Of a DNA stretch of 31,470 nt, positions 1 through 8,135 are shown piece by piece. The stretch covers positions 1 to 31,470 of the forward strand of contig DCHS01000021.1 of the NCBI GenBank assembly GCA_002314875.1, written 5' to 3'. This stretch comes from Prevotellaceae bacterium UBA1746 (GTDB lineage: Bacteria > Bacteroidota > Bacteroidia > Bacteroidales > Bacteroidaceae). The notes below the pieces were generated by a model that had not been told where the DNA came from, ran no database searches, and saw only the letters and a program-made list of their open reading frames with translations. Positions within the stretch are counted from its first letter, which is position 1. Each line of letters begins with the position of its first letter. The translations under genes were made by a program, and so were the position numbers.

Positions 1-146
1 CACCAGCCGATACCGTGGGTAAGACCGGAGATGTCCTTGATTTCTTTTGCCTGAACCCACTTTCCTTCTTCGGGGATGGGAGCAGGACCATGGTTGGGGC
101 CCTTAGCCACGCAACACATGTTCTGAACTTCGTGTGTGTACTGCAT
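1..146 (-). CDS. Iron-sulfur cluster assembly scaffold-like protein (5' end only, runs off the left edge)
   Basis: The first 48 codons of a leftward gene are visible, starting at the ATG complementary to 144-146 and beginning MQYTHEVQNMCCVAKGPNHG. The segment then reads PIPEEGKWVQAKEIKDISGL before leaving the window. From memory this matches the N-terminus of a NifU/IscU-like scaffold protein found in Bacteroidota and Clostridia, usually next to a gene for the GGGtGRT protein; that neighbour would lie outside the window. The role would be cytoplasmic Fe-S cluster handling, but no complete cluster-ligand set is visible here. A good promoter lies about 80 bp upstream on the same strand and supports this start. 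The family call rests on a short recalled N-terminal match, so it is moderate. Confidence 0.65.
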   Translation of the reverse strand, partial: MQYTHEVQNMCCVAKGPNHGPAPIPEEGKWVQAKEIKDISGLTHGIGW

Positions 147-223
147 AATTTTATTATAAATTGAAAAAATAGATTGTCAGCCAAAAAACGCCCGTAACAT
201 GGGTACATACTTTTTTGCTCGCG

Positions 224-255
224 CAAAATTACAACATGCGCGTGAAATGAACAAA
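224..255 (-). promoter_or_regulatory. Bacteroidota-type promoter for the iron-sulfur scaffold gene
   Basis: On the minus strand a TTTG (-33 element, 252-255) is followed after exactly 20 bp by TAATTTTG (-7 element, 224-231). This fits the known Bacteroidota consensus TTTG / TAnnTTTG. Transcription would start near 217, leaving a leader of about 70 nt before the ATG at 146. Confidence 0.55.
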
Positions 256-332
256 TTTTTCCCAATATTTTTGATAAAATAGGAAATCTTTACAGAGAAA
301 ATGAAAAAAAATGAATTTTTAGTGGACAAAAG

Positions 333-364
333 TTTGCGTATTTTGGAAATAAAGTGTAATTTTG
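333..364 (+). promoter_or_regulatory. Bacteroidota-type promoter for the exbB-exbD-exbD-tonB operon
   Basis: TTTG at 333-336 is followed after 20 bp by TAATTTTG at 357-364, the same architecture and spacing as two other promoter sites in the window. The predicted start near 371 gives an unusually long leader of about 205 nt before exbB. The exbB start codon is preceded by an A-rich stretch without a Shine-Dalgarno site, as is usual in this phylum. Confidence 0.55.
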
Positions 365-578
365 TCGAGCAAAACGGCGTATTATGTCCACTCGATAGGA
401 CAAAAAAGCCGTAGAAAAGCACTCCCGCCACCCGTTACAAGTCCCGAAAAGGGCAACTTTGATACTTTTATAATATTATATGAGCAAAAAACGGGGAGGA
501 AAGGCAATAACGTTTGGAAAAATCCGTTTAATAAATAAATTTTATTCCTTAATTACAAACTAATCAAAAACAATCACA

Positions 579-1451
579 ATGGCAAACAATGCTACCGCAC
601 CTAAGAGTGCTCCCAAGAAGCAAAGTAAAGGCTTCACCGGTATCAAGTCCGGTTTCCTGGTAATCGTTTTCTGCTGGATCCTCGCAGAAGCAGTTTACGT
701 ATTCGTATTCGGTTACAAGAGTCACTTCGCAGATGGCGACACTTGGACCAACATTCCTTTCTCATTCTTCAATGATGGTGAACACGAACCTATGGGCGGT
801 GACATCATTGGTACCGTTTACAAGGGTGGTCTTATCGTACCTATCATCTGGACTCTCCTCTTCACCGTTGTAGCTCTCGCTATCGAACGTACCTTCGCTA
901 TCCGCACCGCTAATGGTAAGGGCAAGCTCGCTAAGTTCGCTGCTGAAGTTAAGAGCGCTCTCAAGACTCAGGACATCGAAAAGGCTGAAGCTCTCTGCAA
1001 CAAGCAGAAGGGTTCTGTTGCTAACGTAGTTCTCGAAGCTCTCACTGAATACAAGAAGCAGCTCGGTACCGACCTCGAACTCGAAAAGAAGGTCCTCGCT
1101 ATCCAGAAGACTGTTGAAGAAGCAACTGCTCTTGAAATGCCTATGATGCAGGAAAACCTCCCCATCATCGGTACTATCGTAACCCTCGGTACTCTTACCG
1201 GTCTTCTCGGTACCGTTGTCGGTATGATCAAGTCATTCTCCGCAATGGGTAGCGGCGAAGGTGGTGCTGACTCTTCTGCACTTTCAGTAGGTATCTCTGA
1301 GGCACTTGTAAATACCGCTTCTGGTATTGCTACCGGTGCTCTCGCAGTTATCGCTTACAACTTCTTCACCAACAAGATCGATAAGCTGACCTTCGCTATT
1401 GACGAACTCGGCTTCACTATCGTTGAAACCTTCAAGACCACTCAGAAGTAA
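579..1451 (+). CDS. exbB: ExbB/TolQ/MotA-family proton channel subunit
   Basis: This inner-membrane proton-channel subunit, with ExbD, uses the proton motive force to energise TonB for outer-membrane transport. The 290-residue protein has a hydrophobic segment at about 20-43, a second at about 83-105, and the family's long paired segments at about 195-220 and 236-265. The second pair includes the motif GISEALVNTASG. Glu241 in that motif sits where E. coli ExbB has its essential Glu176. The roughly 85-residue cytoplasmic loop (about 107-193) is rich in Lys and Glu. It is the first gene of a four-gene operon, 21 bp before exbD. Codon use is strongly biased (AAG, GAA, CTC, GGT), suggesting high expression. 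The N-terminal extension before the first membrane segment is longer than in E. coli. Confidence 0.93.
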   Translation: MANNATAPKSAPKKQSKGFTGIKSGFLVIVFCWILAEAVYVFVFGYKSHFADGDTWTNIPFSFFNDGEHEPMGGDIIGTVYKGGLIVPIIWTLLFTVVALAIERTFAIRTANGKGKLAKFAAEVKSALKTQDIEKAEALCNKQKGSVANVVLEALTEYKKQLGTDLELEKKVLAIQKTVEEATALEMPMMQENLPIIGTIVTLGTLTGLLGTVVGMIKSFSAMGSGEGGADSSALSVGISEALVNTASGIATGALAVIAYNFFTNKIDKLTFAIDELGFTIVETFKTTQK

Positions 1452-1472
1452 TCATAATTAAGGTAATTTAAA

Positions 1473-2087
1473 ATGGGACGTTTTCAAGTAAAGAAACAAG
1501 ACACATTCATAGATATGACCCCTATGAGTGATGTTATGGTCCTGCTGCTTACCTTCTTTATGCTTACCGCTACGTTCACCAAGGAAGAACCCGTTGCCGT
1601 GAACGTTCCTGGTTCAGTATCTGAAATCAAGATTCCTGAGTCCAACATCATGACCATCTTCGTTAGTCCCGAAGGTAAGGTCTTCATGGTAATGGACAGC
1701 CCCGACCGCCAGAAGCAAATGGCAGAACAGGTAATGCAGGATAATGAAAGTCTGAACCTCGACGCAGCACAGCTCAAGACCTTCGCTAATGCTCCTACTT
1801 TCGGTACTCCTCTGAATGTAACGAGTGCATGGTGTAATCTTGATGGTGGCAAGCGCAACGAATACCTCACCAAGAACGCTGCAGCCGGTATCCCCTGCGA
1901 CAGTGTGAATGATGAACTTAAAGTTTGGGTAAGTGCAGCGCGTCAGGCCTGCGGCGAAGACATGCGTATCGCTATCAAGGCTGACAAGACCACACCTTAC
2001 AAGACAATCAAGAATGTAATGAACTCGCTGCGTAGCATCGATGAGAGCCGTTATAACCTCATCACCACGCTTAAGTCCGGCGAATAA
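1473..2087 (+). CDS. exbD: ExbD/TolR-family biopolymer transport protein, first paralogue
   Basis: This single-pass inner-membrane partner of ExbB has a periplasmic domain. The N-terminal segment DMTPMSDVMVLLLTFFML contains the family's TPxxDVxxxLLxxFM motif; Asp20 corresponds to the proton-carrying Asp25 of E. coli ExbD. At 204 residues it is longer than the usual 130-150. The extra length lies in the middle of the periplasmic part (about 65-150) and includes three cysteines. The C-terminus retains the ExbD-like stretch RIAIKADKTTPYKTIKNVMN. It is immediately followed, 20 bp later, by a second and clearly different exbD. Having two ExbD paralogues in one operon suggests a mixed ExbD complex, which is an inference. 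Confidence 0.92.
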   Translation: MGRFQVKKQDTFIDMTPMSDVMVLLLTFFMLTATFTKEEPVAVNVPGSVSEIKIPESNIMTIFVSPEGKVFMVMDSPDRQKQMAEQVMQDNESLNLDAAQLKTFANAPTFGTPLNVTSAWCNLDGGKRNEYLTKNAAAGIPCDSVNDELKVWVSAARQACGEDMRIAIKADKTTPYKTIKNVMNSLRSIDESRYNLITTLKSGE

Positions 2088-2107
2088 TAATCAGATAGAA
2101 TAAAGTT

Positions 2108-2731
2108 ATGGCAAAGAAAGGTGGCTCAAAGCAAAAGAAAATGAACGCCCGCGTCGACTTTACCCCTATGGTCGACATGATCATGTTGCTCGTGACTTTC
2201 TTCATGCTCTGTACAACCCTCTTGAAGCCTCAGACCATGGAAATCACCATGCCCTCTGATAAGGAAGATATCAAGCAGGAACAGAAGAATCAGGTACAGA
2301 CTGATGAAGCTATCACGATTATCATTGACAAGGACAACCAGATCTACTACTTCGAAGGCAAGCAGGCTGAAGCTAAGTTGGTAGAAACGCAGTATGGTAA
2401 GGAAGGTATCCGTAAGGTCCTCCTTAAGAAGAACCTCAAGGCAGCAGAAGAAGTTCAGAAGCTGAAGCAGTATATGGCTGCTCACTATACTTCTAACGCT
2501 GGTGAAGCAGAAAAGAACAAGCAGTACTACAAGGAACATCTTGACAAGATCAAGAAGGCCGACGGTACTCCTACCGCTATCATCAAGCCCTCTGATGCAT
2601 CTACCTATGTAAACCTCATTGACGTGCTCGACGAAATGCAGAACTGCTACATCGGCCGTTATGTAATCGATAAGATTAGTGATACTGACCGTGAAATGGT
2701 GAAGACCCAGCTCGGCCGTGATCTCGAATAA
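2108..2731 (+). CDS. exbD: ExbD/TolR-family biopolymer transport protein, second paralogue
   Basis: This is the second ExbD of the operon, 207 residues. It has a basic N-terminus (AKKGGSKQKK) and one membrane segment carrying VDFTPMVDMIMLLVTFFML; Asp23 is the expected proton-relay residue. The periplasmic part is highly charged, with a Lys/Glu-rich insertion at about 85-145 that makes it longer than the classical family. The C-terminal stretch STYVNLIDVLDEMQNCYIGR resembles the end of ExbD domains. It differs from the first paralogue in both the insertion and the charge pattern, so they are not recent duplicates. It sits 25 bp before tonB. Confidence 0.92.
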   Translation: MAKKGGSKQKKMNARVDFTPMVDMIMLLVTFFMLCTTLLKPQTMEITMPSDKEDIKQEQKNQVQTDEAITIIIDKDNQIYYFEGKQAEAKLVETQYGKEGIRKVLLKKNLKAAEEVQKLKQYMAAHYTSNAGEAEKNKQYYKEHLDKIKKADGTPTAIIKPSDASTYVNLIDVLDEMQNCYIGRYVIDKISDTDREMVKTQLGRDLE

Positions 2732-2756
2732 TAATCATAAGTAAACTGTAAAAACC

Positions 2757-3605
2757 ATGTCAAAAGTCGATCTTAAATCAAAAGATTGGTGCGAACTCGT
2801 TTTCGAAGGACGCAACAAGGAATACGGCGCTTATGATTTGCGTGCAAAATCCGGTCGCCGTCATCTCTACGCCCTCGTTGATATCCTCATCGGTATCATC
2901 GCTATCGGCGCAGTAATCGCTATCTTCCTCGCTGCTGAAGACGCTATCCGTAACAGCTTCGGCGGTGATGAGGATGCAGTAACCGAACTCCAAGATCTTA
3001 AGGAAGAAGTTAAGAAGGAAGAGAAGAAGGTTGAGGTTAAGAAGGAAGAGGAAAAACCCCAGGAACAGAAGGTGGCTGTGAAGGCTTCTGTAGCGTTCAC
3101 CGTACCTGAAATCGTGGACCAGGTTGACGAATCCAAGAAGTTGAAGTCTCAGGACGACCTCCAGAACCTGAAGGGTGCTATCGCTGCTCAGGACTATGAA
3201 GGTGACGTCGGCGGTACTGTCAACATCGATGACCTCCGTGACAACCAGAGCACTGGTGGTACCACCGCTGCTCCCGTTGAAGAAGAAGCTAAGGTATACA
3301 ACGTAGTAGAACAGATGCCTACCTTCCCCGGTGGCGAGGCTGCTCTTCTTAAGTATATCTCTACTCACATCAAGTATCCTGCAATCGCTCAGGAACAGGA
3401 AATCTCCGGTCAGGTTGTTCTTCGCTTCGTTGTGAAGGAAGACGGTTCTGTAGGTGAAGTTAAGGTTCAGAAGAGCCTCGAGAAGCATTGCGACGAAGAA
3501 GCAATTCGCGTTGTTAAGTCTCTCCCCCGCTTCATTCCTGGTAAGCAGCAGGGTAAGGCTGTACGAGTATGGTACACGCTTCCCGTTCGCTACACTATCC
3601 AGTAA
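2757..3605 (+). CDS. tonB: Energy transducer TonB
   Basis: TonB spans the periplasm and passes ExbBD energy to outer-membrane TonB-dependent transporters. The 282-residue protein has a cytoplasmic N-terminus with the Bacteroidota-type start motif (FEGRNKEYGAYDLR), one membrane helix at about 40-60, and a Lys/Glu/Val-rich spacer at about 80-110. A linker leads to a TonB C-terminal domain at about 190-282, with FPGGEAALLKYI, the YPAIAQE motif, GQVVLRFVV and a final VRYTIQ strand. This layout is the normal one for the phylum, where the spacer is Glu/Lys-rich rather than Pro-rich as in Proteobacteria. It is the last gene before a strong terminator, so the exbB-exbD-exbD-tonB unit can be transcribed as a block. 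Confidence 0.95.
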   Translation: MSKVDLKSKDWCELVFEGRNKEYGAYDLRAKSGRRHLYALVDILIGIIAIGAVIAIFLAAEDAIRNSFGGDEDAVTELQDLKEEVKKEEKKVEVKKEEEKPQEQKVAVKASVAFTVPEIVDQVDESKKLKSQDDLQNLKGAIAAQDYEGDVGGTVNIDDLRDNQSTGGTTAAPVEEEAKVYNVVEQMPTFPGGEAALLKYISTHIKYPAIAQEQEISGQVVLRFVVKEDGSVGEVKVQKSLEKHCDEEAIRVVKSLPRFIPGKQQGKAVRVWYTLPVRYTIQ

Positions 3606-3624
3606 TCTCGGATAATCTATAATC

Positions 3625-3661
3625 AAGCAGCGCCTTGGAACTCCGAGGCGCTGCTTTATTT
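3625..3661 (+). terminator. Intrinsic terminator after tonB
   Basis: A perfect 11-bp inverted repeat (AAGCAGCGCCT at 3625-3635, AGGCGCTGCTT at 3646-3656) encloses a 10-nt loop and is followed by TTTATTT. It lies 20 bp after the tonB stop and just before the PstS-like gene, so that gene is reached either by read-through or from its own start. Confidence 0.85.
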
Positions 3662-3675
3662 ACCATTTCTTTATT

Positions 3676-4641
3676 ATGCGTAAATTCATCTTTTTAATTG
3701 CTTCTGTTGCACTCATCGCTTTCGTGGCCTGCGGCGGCGAAAAGAAAAGTGACAACAACAAGTTCCTCCATGAGGATGACGTGGAATTCGCTGCTGACAT
3801 CAGCTTCCAGCCCGTTCTCGAAGAACTTACAGAACTTTTTGGAGCAAGACACCCCGAGGCTTCCATGATGTCCCACTATGTCAGTGAGGACTCAGCTCTC
3901 CGTCTCCTCGTTCACGACAGTCTGCGCCTCGCCATTACAACTCGAAAACTCACCGAGAAAGAGAAGAACAACATCCGCTCTCAGCACCACAACTTCAAGC
4001 AGTCGCTGATTGCCTACGATGCTTTCGCTCTTATCGTTAACAAGAATAATCCGGACACCGTCATCAACCTCAACGAAATCAAAGGCATCGTCAGCGGTCG
4101 CATCACGGACTGGAGCCAACTCGAAGTTACTCACAAATCAGGTCCCCTCAACCTCGTTTTTGACCACAGCGGTTCTTCCACCGTACGCTTTATGAAGGAC
4201 TCCCTCAACGGCGGTAAGGAGATCAAGGGTAATGTCTTTGCCCAGGGTGACAACATGGCGGTCATCGACCTCGTAAAGAAACGCCAGGATGTCATCGGTG
4301 TTGTCAGCACGGACTGGCTCCGCGTCTCCAAGGGTGACACCTGTGTCCTCGAAAATTTCCGCGACCTCGACGTCAAGGTCATGATGGTAGGTTATGCCGG
4401 TCTCAAGGATGAGCTCGGCCTCGAAGCACGTGACTGGGAACGTCCTTATCAGTACTACATCGCTCTTGGCAAATATCCGCTCTTCCGCGGTGTCTATGCC
4501 ATCACCACCGACTCCCGTCCCTACGGCATGATCAACAAGTTCTACTTCTTCCTCAAGGGCGACGGTCAGCGTGTCATCTGCAATTCATCGCAGCTCCTCC
4601 CCCACTCCCAGGTTCAGGTACGAGAGGTGAGAGCAAAATAA
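3676..4641 (+). CDS. PstS-like phosphate-binding lipoprotein of the TonB cluster
   Basis: The 321-residue protein is a substrate-binding-protein fold of the PstS family. The signal peptide ends in a lipobox (AFVAC, Cys19) followed by Gly-Gly-Glu-Lys-Lys, so it is expected to be a lipoprotein. The binding-protein signature includes a Ser/Gly-rich loop (DHSGSSTVRFMKD, about 158-170) that in PstS proteins contacts phosphate, and a central QLEVTHKSG-type hinge. No pstC, pstA or pstB transporter genes are nearby. In Bacteroidota such a gene commonly follows exbB-exbD-exbD-tonB, which is what is seen here, so a role linked to the Ton system rather than a classical ABC importer is possible. That role is inference; the ligand cannot be told from sequence alone. 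Confidence 0.82.
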   Translation: MRKFIFLIASVALIAFVACGGEKKSDNNKFLHEDDVEFAADISFQPVLEELTELFGARHPEASMMSHYVSEDSALRLLVHDSLRLAITTRKLTEKEKNNIRSQHHNFKQSLIAYDAFALIVNKNNPDTVINLNEIKGIVSGRITDWSQLEVTHKSGPLNLVFDHSGSSTVRFMKDSLNGGKEIKGNVFAQGDNMAVIDLVKKRQDVIGVVSTDWLRVSKGDTCVLENFRDLDVKVMMVGYAGLKDELGLEARDWERPYQYYIALGKYPLFRGVYAITTDSRPYGMINKFYFFLKGDGQRVICNSSQLLPHSQVQVREVRAK

Positions 4642-4645
4642 TTTC

Positions 4646-5362
4646 ATGGTAAATACAATGACGATTTGCTATATCATCGCGATGGAGGCGGAAGCACAGC
4701 CCTTCATCGAAGAATTTGATGTGCAGGAAGTTCCGGGATTCTTTGCTCCCCTACCCTGCCGCCTGTTCGAAACGCAGATTGGTGAGCACCGCCTCACGGT
4801 GGTTCTGAACGGCAAGCAGCACGGAAGTGATCTCGTAGGCTGTGAGGCCGCAAGCGTCGCTACACTGGCTGCCATCCAGCGTCTCCAGCCCGATCTCGTC
4901 ATCAACTGCGGCACATGTGGCGGTTTCAAGAGCGAAGGCGCCCACATCGCTGATGTCTTCATCGGAAACGCTGTGATGTTCCATGACCGCCGCGTTCCCG
5001 GCGATGATGCCTGGGGCACACAGGCCCTGGGCAATTATCCTGTCTGGGAGGGTGCAAAGGCGCTCGCCAAGGATTTGGGTTTCGGAATGGGAAAGGTGAC
5101 GACGGGATCGTCCCTCGACATGCAGCCCTGTGACCTGCAGATAATCCAGGAAAACGGAGGTCAGCTGAAGGATATGGAGGGTGCTGCCATTGCCTTTGTA
5201 TGCTCGCTCTTCTCCACCCCCATCCTCTTCGTAAAATCTGTCACCGATCTCTGTGACAGTGGGGCCGAAACCTTCGAAGAATTCTCCAAGAATCTTGCCG
5301 CCGCCAGTCTCGCACTGCGCGACGCCAATAAACGCGTAATTGAATATCTGATTAAAAAGTAA
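4646..5362 (+). CDS. mtnN: 5'-methylthioadenosine/S-adenosylhomocysteine nucleosidase
   Basis: This enzyme hydrolyses the N-glycosidic bond of methylthioadenosine and S-adenosylhomocysteine, releasing adenine, for methionine salvage and removal of methylation by-product. The 238-residue protein has the nucleoside-phosphorylase fold. Glu14 (IAMEAEA), Glu178 in KDMEGAAIAF and Asp201 in KSVTDLCD match the catalytic E12, E174 and D197 of the E. coli enzyme. NCGTCGGF (about 87-94) is the usual glycine-rich ligand loop. Two in-frame ATGs exist, at 4646 and 4658; the second gives the more typical start MTICYIIAMEAEA, so the true protein may be four residues shorter. It begins 4 bp after the PstS-like gene and ends 2 bp before the protease gene, so it sits inside an operon. 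A relative such as futalosine hydrolase is less likely. Confidence 0.85.
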   Translation: MVNTMTICYIIAMEAEAQPFIEEFDVQEVPGFFAPLPCRLFETQIGEHRLTVVLNGKQHGSDLVGCEAASVATLAAIQRLQPDLVINCGTCGGFKSEGAHIADVFIGNAVMFHDRRVPGDDAWGTQALGNYPVWEGAKALAKDLGFGMGKVTTGSSLDMQPCDLQIIQENGGQLKDMEGAAIAFVCSLFSTPILFVKSVTDLCDSGAETFEEFSKNLAAASLALRDANKRVIEYLIKK

Positions 5363-5364
5363 TT

Positions 5365-6777
5365 ATGAAGAAGATAATCTTGTTGTTGACCCTCCTCGTG
5401 TGCGTTTCTTCGTACGCGCGCGGACGCAAGAAGACCGTAGTGACGGAACAGGCAAAGACGGAGGTGCATCTGAATATCTACCGCTACCGCCTGACGCTGA
5501 AAGACAAGGCGAACAACCCATATTCACTGCAACACCCTGAGACTTTTCTTTCGCAGAAGAGCATAGAGCGTCGTCAGCGCCTTGGTATTCAGCTCGACGA
5601 ACATGATCTGCCGATTACCCCTGAATATCTGAAGCAGATTACACATACGGGAGCGAAGGTCTTCAACTATTCCAAGTGGAACAATACAGTGCAGGTTGAG
5701 GTGTACGATACCCTCATGCTTGCCAAACTTGATGCGCTCCCCTTCGTCACTTCTTCATTGCTGGTCTACAAGTTGGAACGTGACAGCATTGCCAATGCCC
5801 AGAAACCGAACCGCGCTGAGGGTATGAAGAATGACATCAGCCGTTCTCCCTATGAATATGGCCGTCTCCAGACTCAGGCTGACATGATTAATGTCCCCGC
5901 GCTCCACAAGATGGGTTTCCGCGGTCAGGGAATGACGGTTGCCGTTCTTGACGGTGGTTTTTGCAATGCCGACCTGATTACAGCTTTCGACTCAACGCGT
6001 ATCCTCGGAATCCGCAACATCACCCGTCCTGGCGGTGACATGTTCGGAGATCATGCTCACGGCATGATGGTGCTCTCCTGCCTGATGCCGGATATTCCCA
6101 ACCATATCGTCGGAACGGCTCCTGAGGCAAAATACTACCTCATCGAGACAGAAGACACCGACCTCGAATATCGCGGTGAAGAGGACAACTGGTGTGCCGG
6201 TGTTGAATATGCCGACTCCCTCGGTGTTGACATCATCACAAGCAGTCTGGGCTATACGCATTTCGAAGCTCCTGAGGTGAATCTGAAATATGCCTGGCTT
6301 GACGGTGCCCACGAACTCAACAGCCGCTCGGCATCGCTGTGTGCCAGCAGAGGTATTCTCCTCTGCAATTCTGCCGGCAACGAAGGTGATGGCACCTGGA
6401 AGAAGATTGGCTTCCCTGCTGATGCCAAGGATATCCTCACCGTCGGCGCTGTCAGCGAGGACCGTGTGAACACGGATTTCTCTTCTCTCGGCTTCACCGC
6501 TGACCACCGTGTTAAGCCCGATGTTATGTCCATGGGTGGAAGGTGTTATGTCATGGATACGAACGGAACACTCCGCACTGCCAATGGCACTTCTTTTGCA
6601 TGCCCCATCCTCGCCGGTGCTGCCACCTGCCTTTGGCAGGCTTTCCCCGAGAAGCGTCCCACCGACATCATCGAAGCCCTCCACCGTGCCAGCGACAACT
6701 TTGAAACTCCCAACGAAGTTTTCGGCTACGGTATCCCCGACTTCCAGAAAGCATACGAACTACTAATTAGGAATTAA
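5365..6777 (+). CDS. Secreted subtilisin-like (S8) serine protease
   Basis: This 470-residue peptidase begins with a Sec signal peptide (MKKIILLLTLLVCVSSYA). A propeptide-like region follows to about 175, including an SQKSIERRQRLGI segment often seen in Bacteroidota S8 enzymes. The catalytic triad is intact: Asp196 (AVLDGGF), His232 (HAHGMMVLSC) and Ser410 (NGTSFACP), with Asn339 (NSAGNEGDG) as the oxyanion-hole residue. The chain stops about 60 residues after the active Ser, with no type IX secretion C-terminal domain, so periplasmic location or simple export is likelier than surface anchoring by that route. It lies 2 bp from both neighbours (mtnN upstream, xseA downstream), an odd place for a secreted protease. 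The substrate is unknown. Confidence 0.88.
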   Translation: MKKIILLLTLLVCVSSYARGRKKTVVTEQAKTEVHLNIYRYRLTLKDKANNPYSLQHPETFLSQKSIERRQRLGIQLDEHDLPITPEYLKQITHTGAKVFNYSKWNNTVQVEVYDTLMLAKLDALPFVTSSLLVYKLERDSIANAQKPNRAEGMKNDISRSPYEYGRLQTQADMINVPALHKMGFRGQGMTVAVLDGGFCNADLITAFDSTRILGIRNITRPGGDMFGDHAHGMMVLSCLMPDIPNHIVGTAPEAKYYLIETEDTDLEYRGEEDNWCAGVEYADSLGVDIITSSLGYTHFEAPEVNLKYAWLDGAHELNSRSASLCASRGILLCNSAGNEGDGTWKKIGFPADAKDILTVGAVSEDRVNTDFSSLGFTADHRVKPDVMSMGGRCYVMDTNGTLRTANGTSFACPILAGAATCLWQAFPEKRPTDIIEALHRASDNFETPNEVFGYGIPDFQKAYELLIRN

Positions 6778-6779
6778 GA

Positions 6780-8108
6780 ATGTCTCCTCTTAGCCTTTAC
6801 GAACTCAACCATATGGTCAGCGAAGTGCTGGCGCTGAGTCTCGACGACACCTATTGGGTGGTTGCCGAGATTGCTGAGTTGCGTGAACATGCTACGGGAC
6901 ACTGCTACCTCGAACTGGTGGAGAAGGAAGAAAGCCAGCAACGCCGCGGAAGGGTGCTGAGTCCTAGTGGTGGCAATTTCAAGGCTAAGGCTAAGGCAAC
7001 GATATGGAGCTTTACCTGGAGCCGTCTTGCGCCGAAATTTTTCCAGGAGACGGGACAGCACTTGGCACAGGGTATGAAGGTGCTCCTGAATGTCAAGGTC
7101 ACTTTCCACGAGCAATATGGCTACAGCCTCAACGTCCAGAACATTGACCCGACGTACACCCTCGGCGATATGGCCAGAAAGCGCCAGGAGATTCTGCAGC
7201 AACTTGCCGAGGACGGCATTATCAACGACAACAAAGCACTGAGACTCCCCCGCCCTCTCCAACGCATCGCAGTGATTTCTGCTGCGGGTGCTGCGGGTTA
7301 CGGCGACTTCTGCCAGCAACTCGATGAAAGCGGCTTCCGTTTTGCCACAAAACTTTTTCCGGCAACGATGCAGGGAAGTGAAGTAGAGGCTTCCGTGATC
7401 CGTGCTCTGAACTTGATTGCTGAGAACATCGACGAATGGGACTGCGTCGTCATCATCCGCGGCGGTGGTGCGGTCGCTGATCTCAATGGTTTCGAGAGTT
7501 ATGAGCTGGCGGCAAATGTGGCACAGTTCCCTCTCCCCGTTCTTACCGGTATCGGTCATGAGCGCGATGATACGGTCATCGATGTCGTTGCCAATACCCG
7601 ACTGAAAACTCCAACGGCGGTGGCACAGTTTCTCATTGACAATATGCGAAGGGAACTGGAAGAGGTGGAGGATCTGGAAGCACGACTCTTACAAGGTATT
7701 GATGAACTGCTTCTCGAATACCGCAAACGCTTTGAACGTGTGGCTTACCGCTATGAGCGTGCTGCAACGAATTATACCAATGCCCAGAAACAGCACCTGC
7801 TGCGATTGTCAGCGCGCATGGAGGTGGCGATACAAAGCAGACTCCAACGCCAGCAACACGGGTTGGAACTTGTTCCTCAGCAACTGACCAATGCCTCAGC
7901 ACGCTTGCTCCAGAAACAGCAGCAGCGCCTGGATTTCCTCGAACGAACGCTGAATATGGCAGGTCCCGAACGCATCTTAAAAATGGGATATTCAATCACC
8001 ACCGGTCCTGACGGCAAGGTTATCCGTTCCGCCAGCGATGTGGAACCAGGAACCATCCTCCACACCCAGCTTGCCGACGGCGAAATCACGTCACAGGCGA
8101 TCATGTAA
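6780..8108 (+). CDS. xseA: Exodeoxyribonuclease VII large subunit
   Basis: This is the large subunit of the exonuclease that degrades single-stranded DNA from both ends during repair and recombination. At 442 residues it is of normal family length. An N-terminal OB-fold domain (about 1-115, with WVVAEIAEL and KATIWSF) precedes the catalytic domain (about 125-300). That domain has VISAAGAAGYGDF, the conserved VIIRGGGAVADLNGFESYELA, and the signature GIGHERDDTVIDVVA-TRLKTPTAVA. A long helical C-terminal region (about 285-400) holds repeated Gln/Arg/Leu heptad-like patterns that would bind small subunits. The start is 2 bp after the protease stop. The small subunit xseB follows 27 bp later. Confidence 0.94.
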   Translation: MSPLSLYELNHMVSEVLALSLDDTYWVVAEIAELREHATGHCYLELVEKEESQQRRGRVLSPSGGNFKAKAKATIWSFTWSRLAPKFFQETGQHLAQGMKVLLNVKVTFHEQYGYSLNVQNIDPTYTLGDMARKRQEILQQLAEDGIINDNKALRLPRPLQRIAVISAAGAAGYGDFCQQLDESGFRFATKLFPATMQGSEVEASVIRALNLIAENIDEWDCVVIIRGGGAVADLNGFESYELAANVAQFPLPVLTGIGHERDDTVIDVVANTRLKTPTAVAQFLIDNMRRELEEVEDLEARLLQGIDELLLEYRKRFERVAYRYERAATNYTNAQKQHLLRLSARMEVAIQSRLQRQQHGLELVPQQLTNASARLLQKQQQRLDFLERTLNMAGPERILKMGYSITTGPDGKVIRSASDVEPGTILHTQLADGEITSQAIM

Positions 8109-8135
8109 CTCCATTAATCATCATTACAACAACAT

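Larger units (their letters stand above)
147..578. other. 432-bp AT-rich divergent intergenic region
   Basis: This gap separates the leftward scaffold gene from the rightward exbB operon. It contains two back-to-back promoter-like sites (224-255 on the minus strand and 333-364 on the plus strand), listed separately. The remaining roughly 200 bp before exbB would be a long A/T-rich 5' leader. I found no convincing ORF, tRNA or strong hairpin in it. The 84-codon minus frame here has no recognisable protein features. Confidence 0.6.

Noticed and set aside
177..431. 84-codon minus-strand frame in the left intergenic region
   Set aside because: It is AT-rich, overlaps both predicted promoters, and has no homology that I recognise.
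2778..3626. 282-codon open frame antisense to tonB
   Set aside because: It runs opposite a clear tonB gene with strong codon bias; its sequence is low-complexity (runs of Leu/Phe and Ser) and has no recognisable domain.
6774..7559. 261-codon minus-strand frame opposite xseA
   Set aside because: xseA is unambiguous on the plus strand; the antisense frame is a by-product of codon choice.
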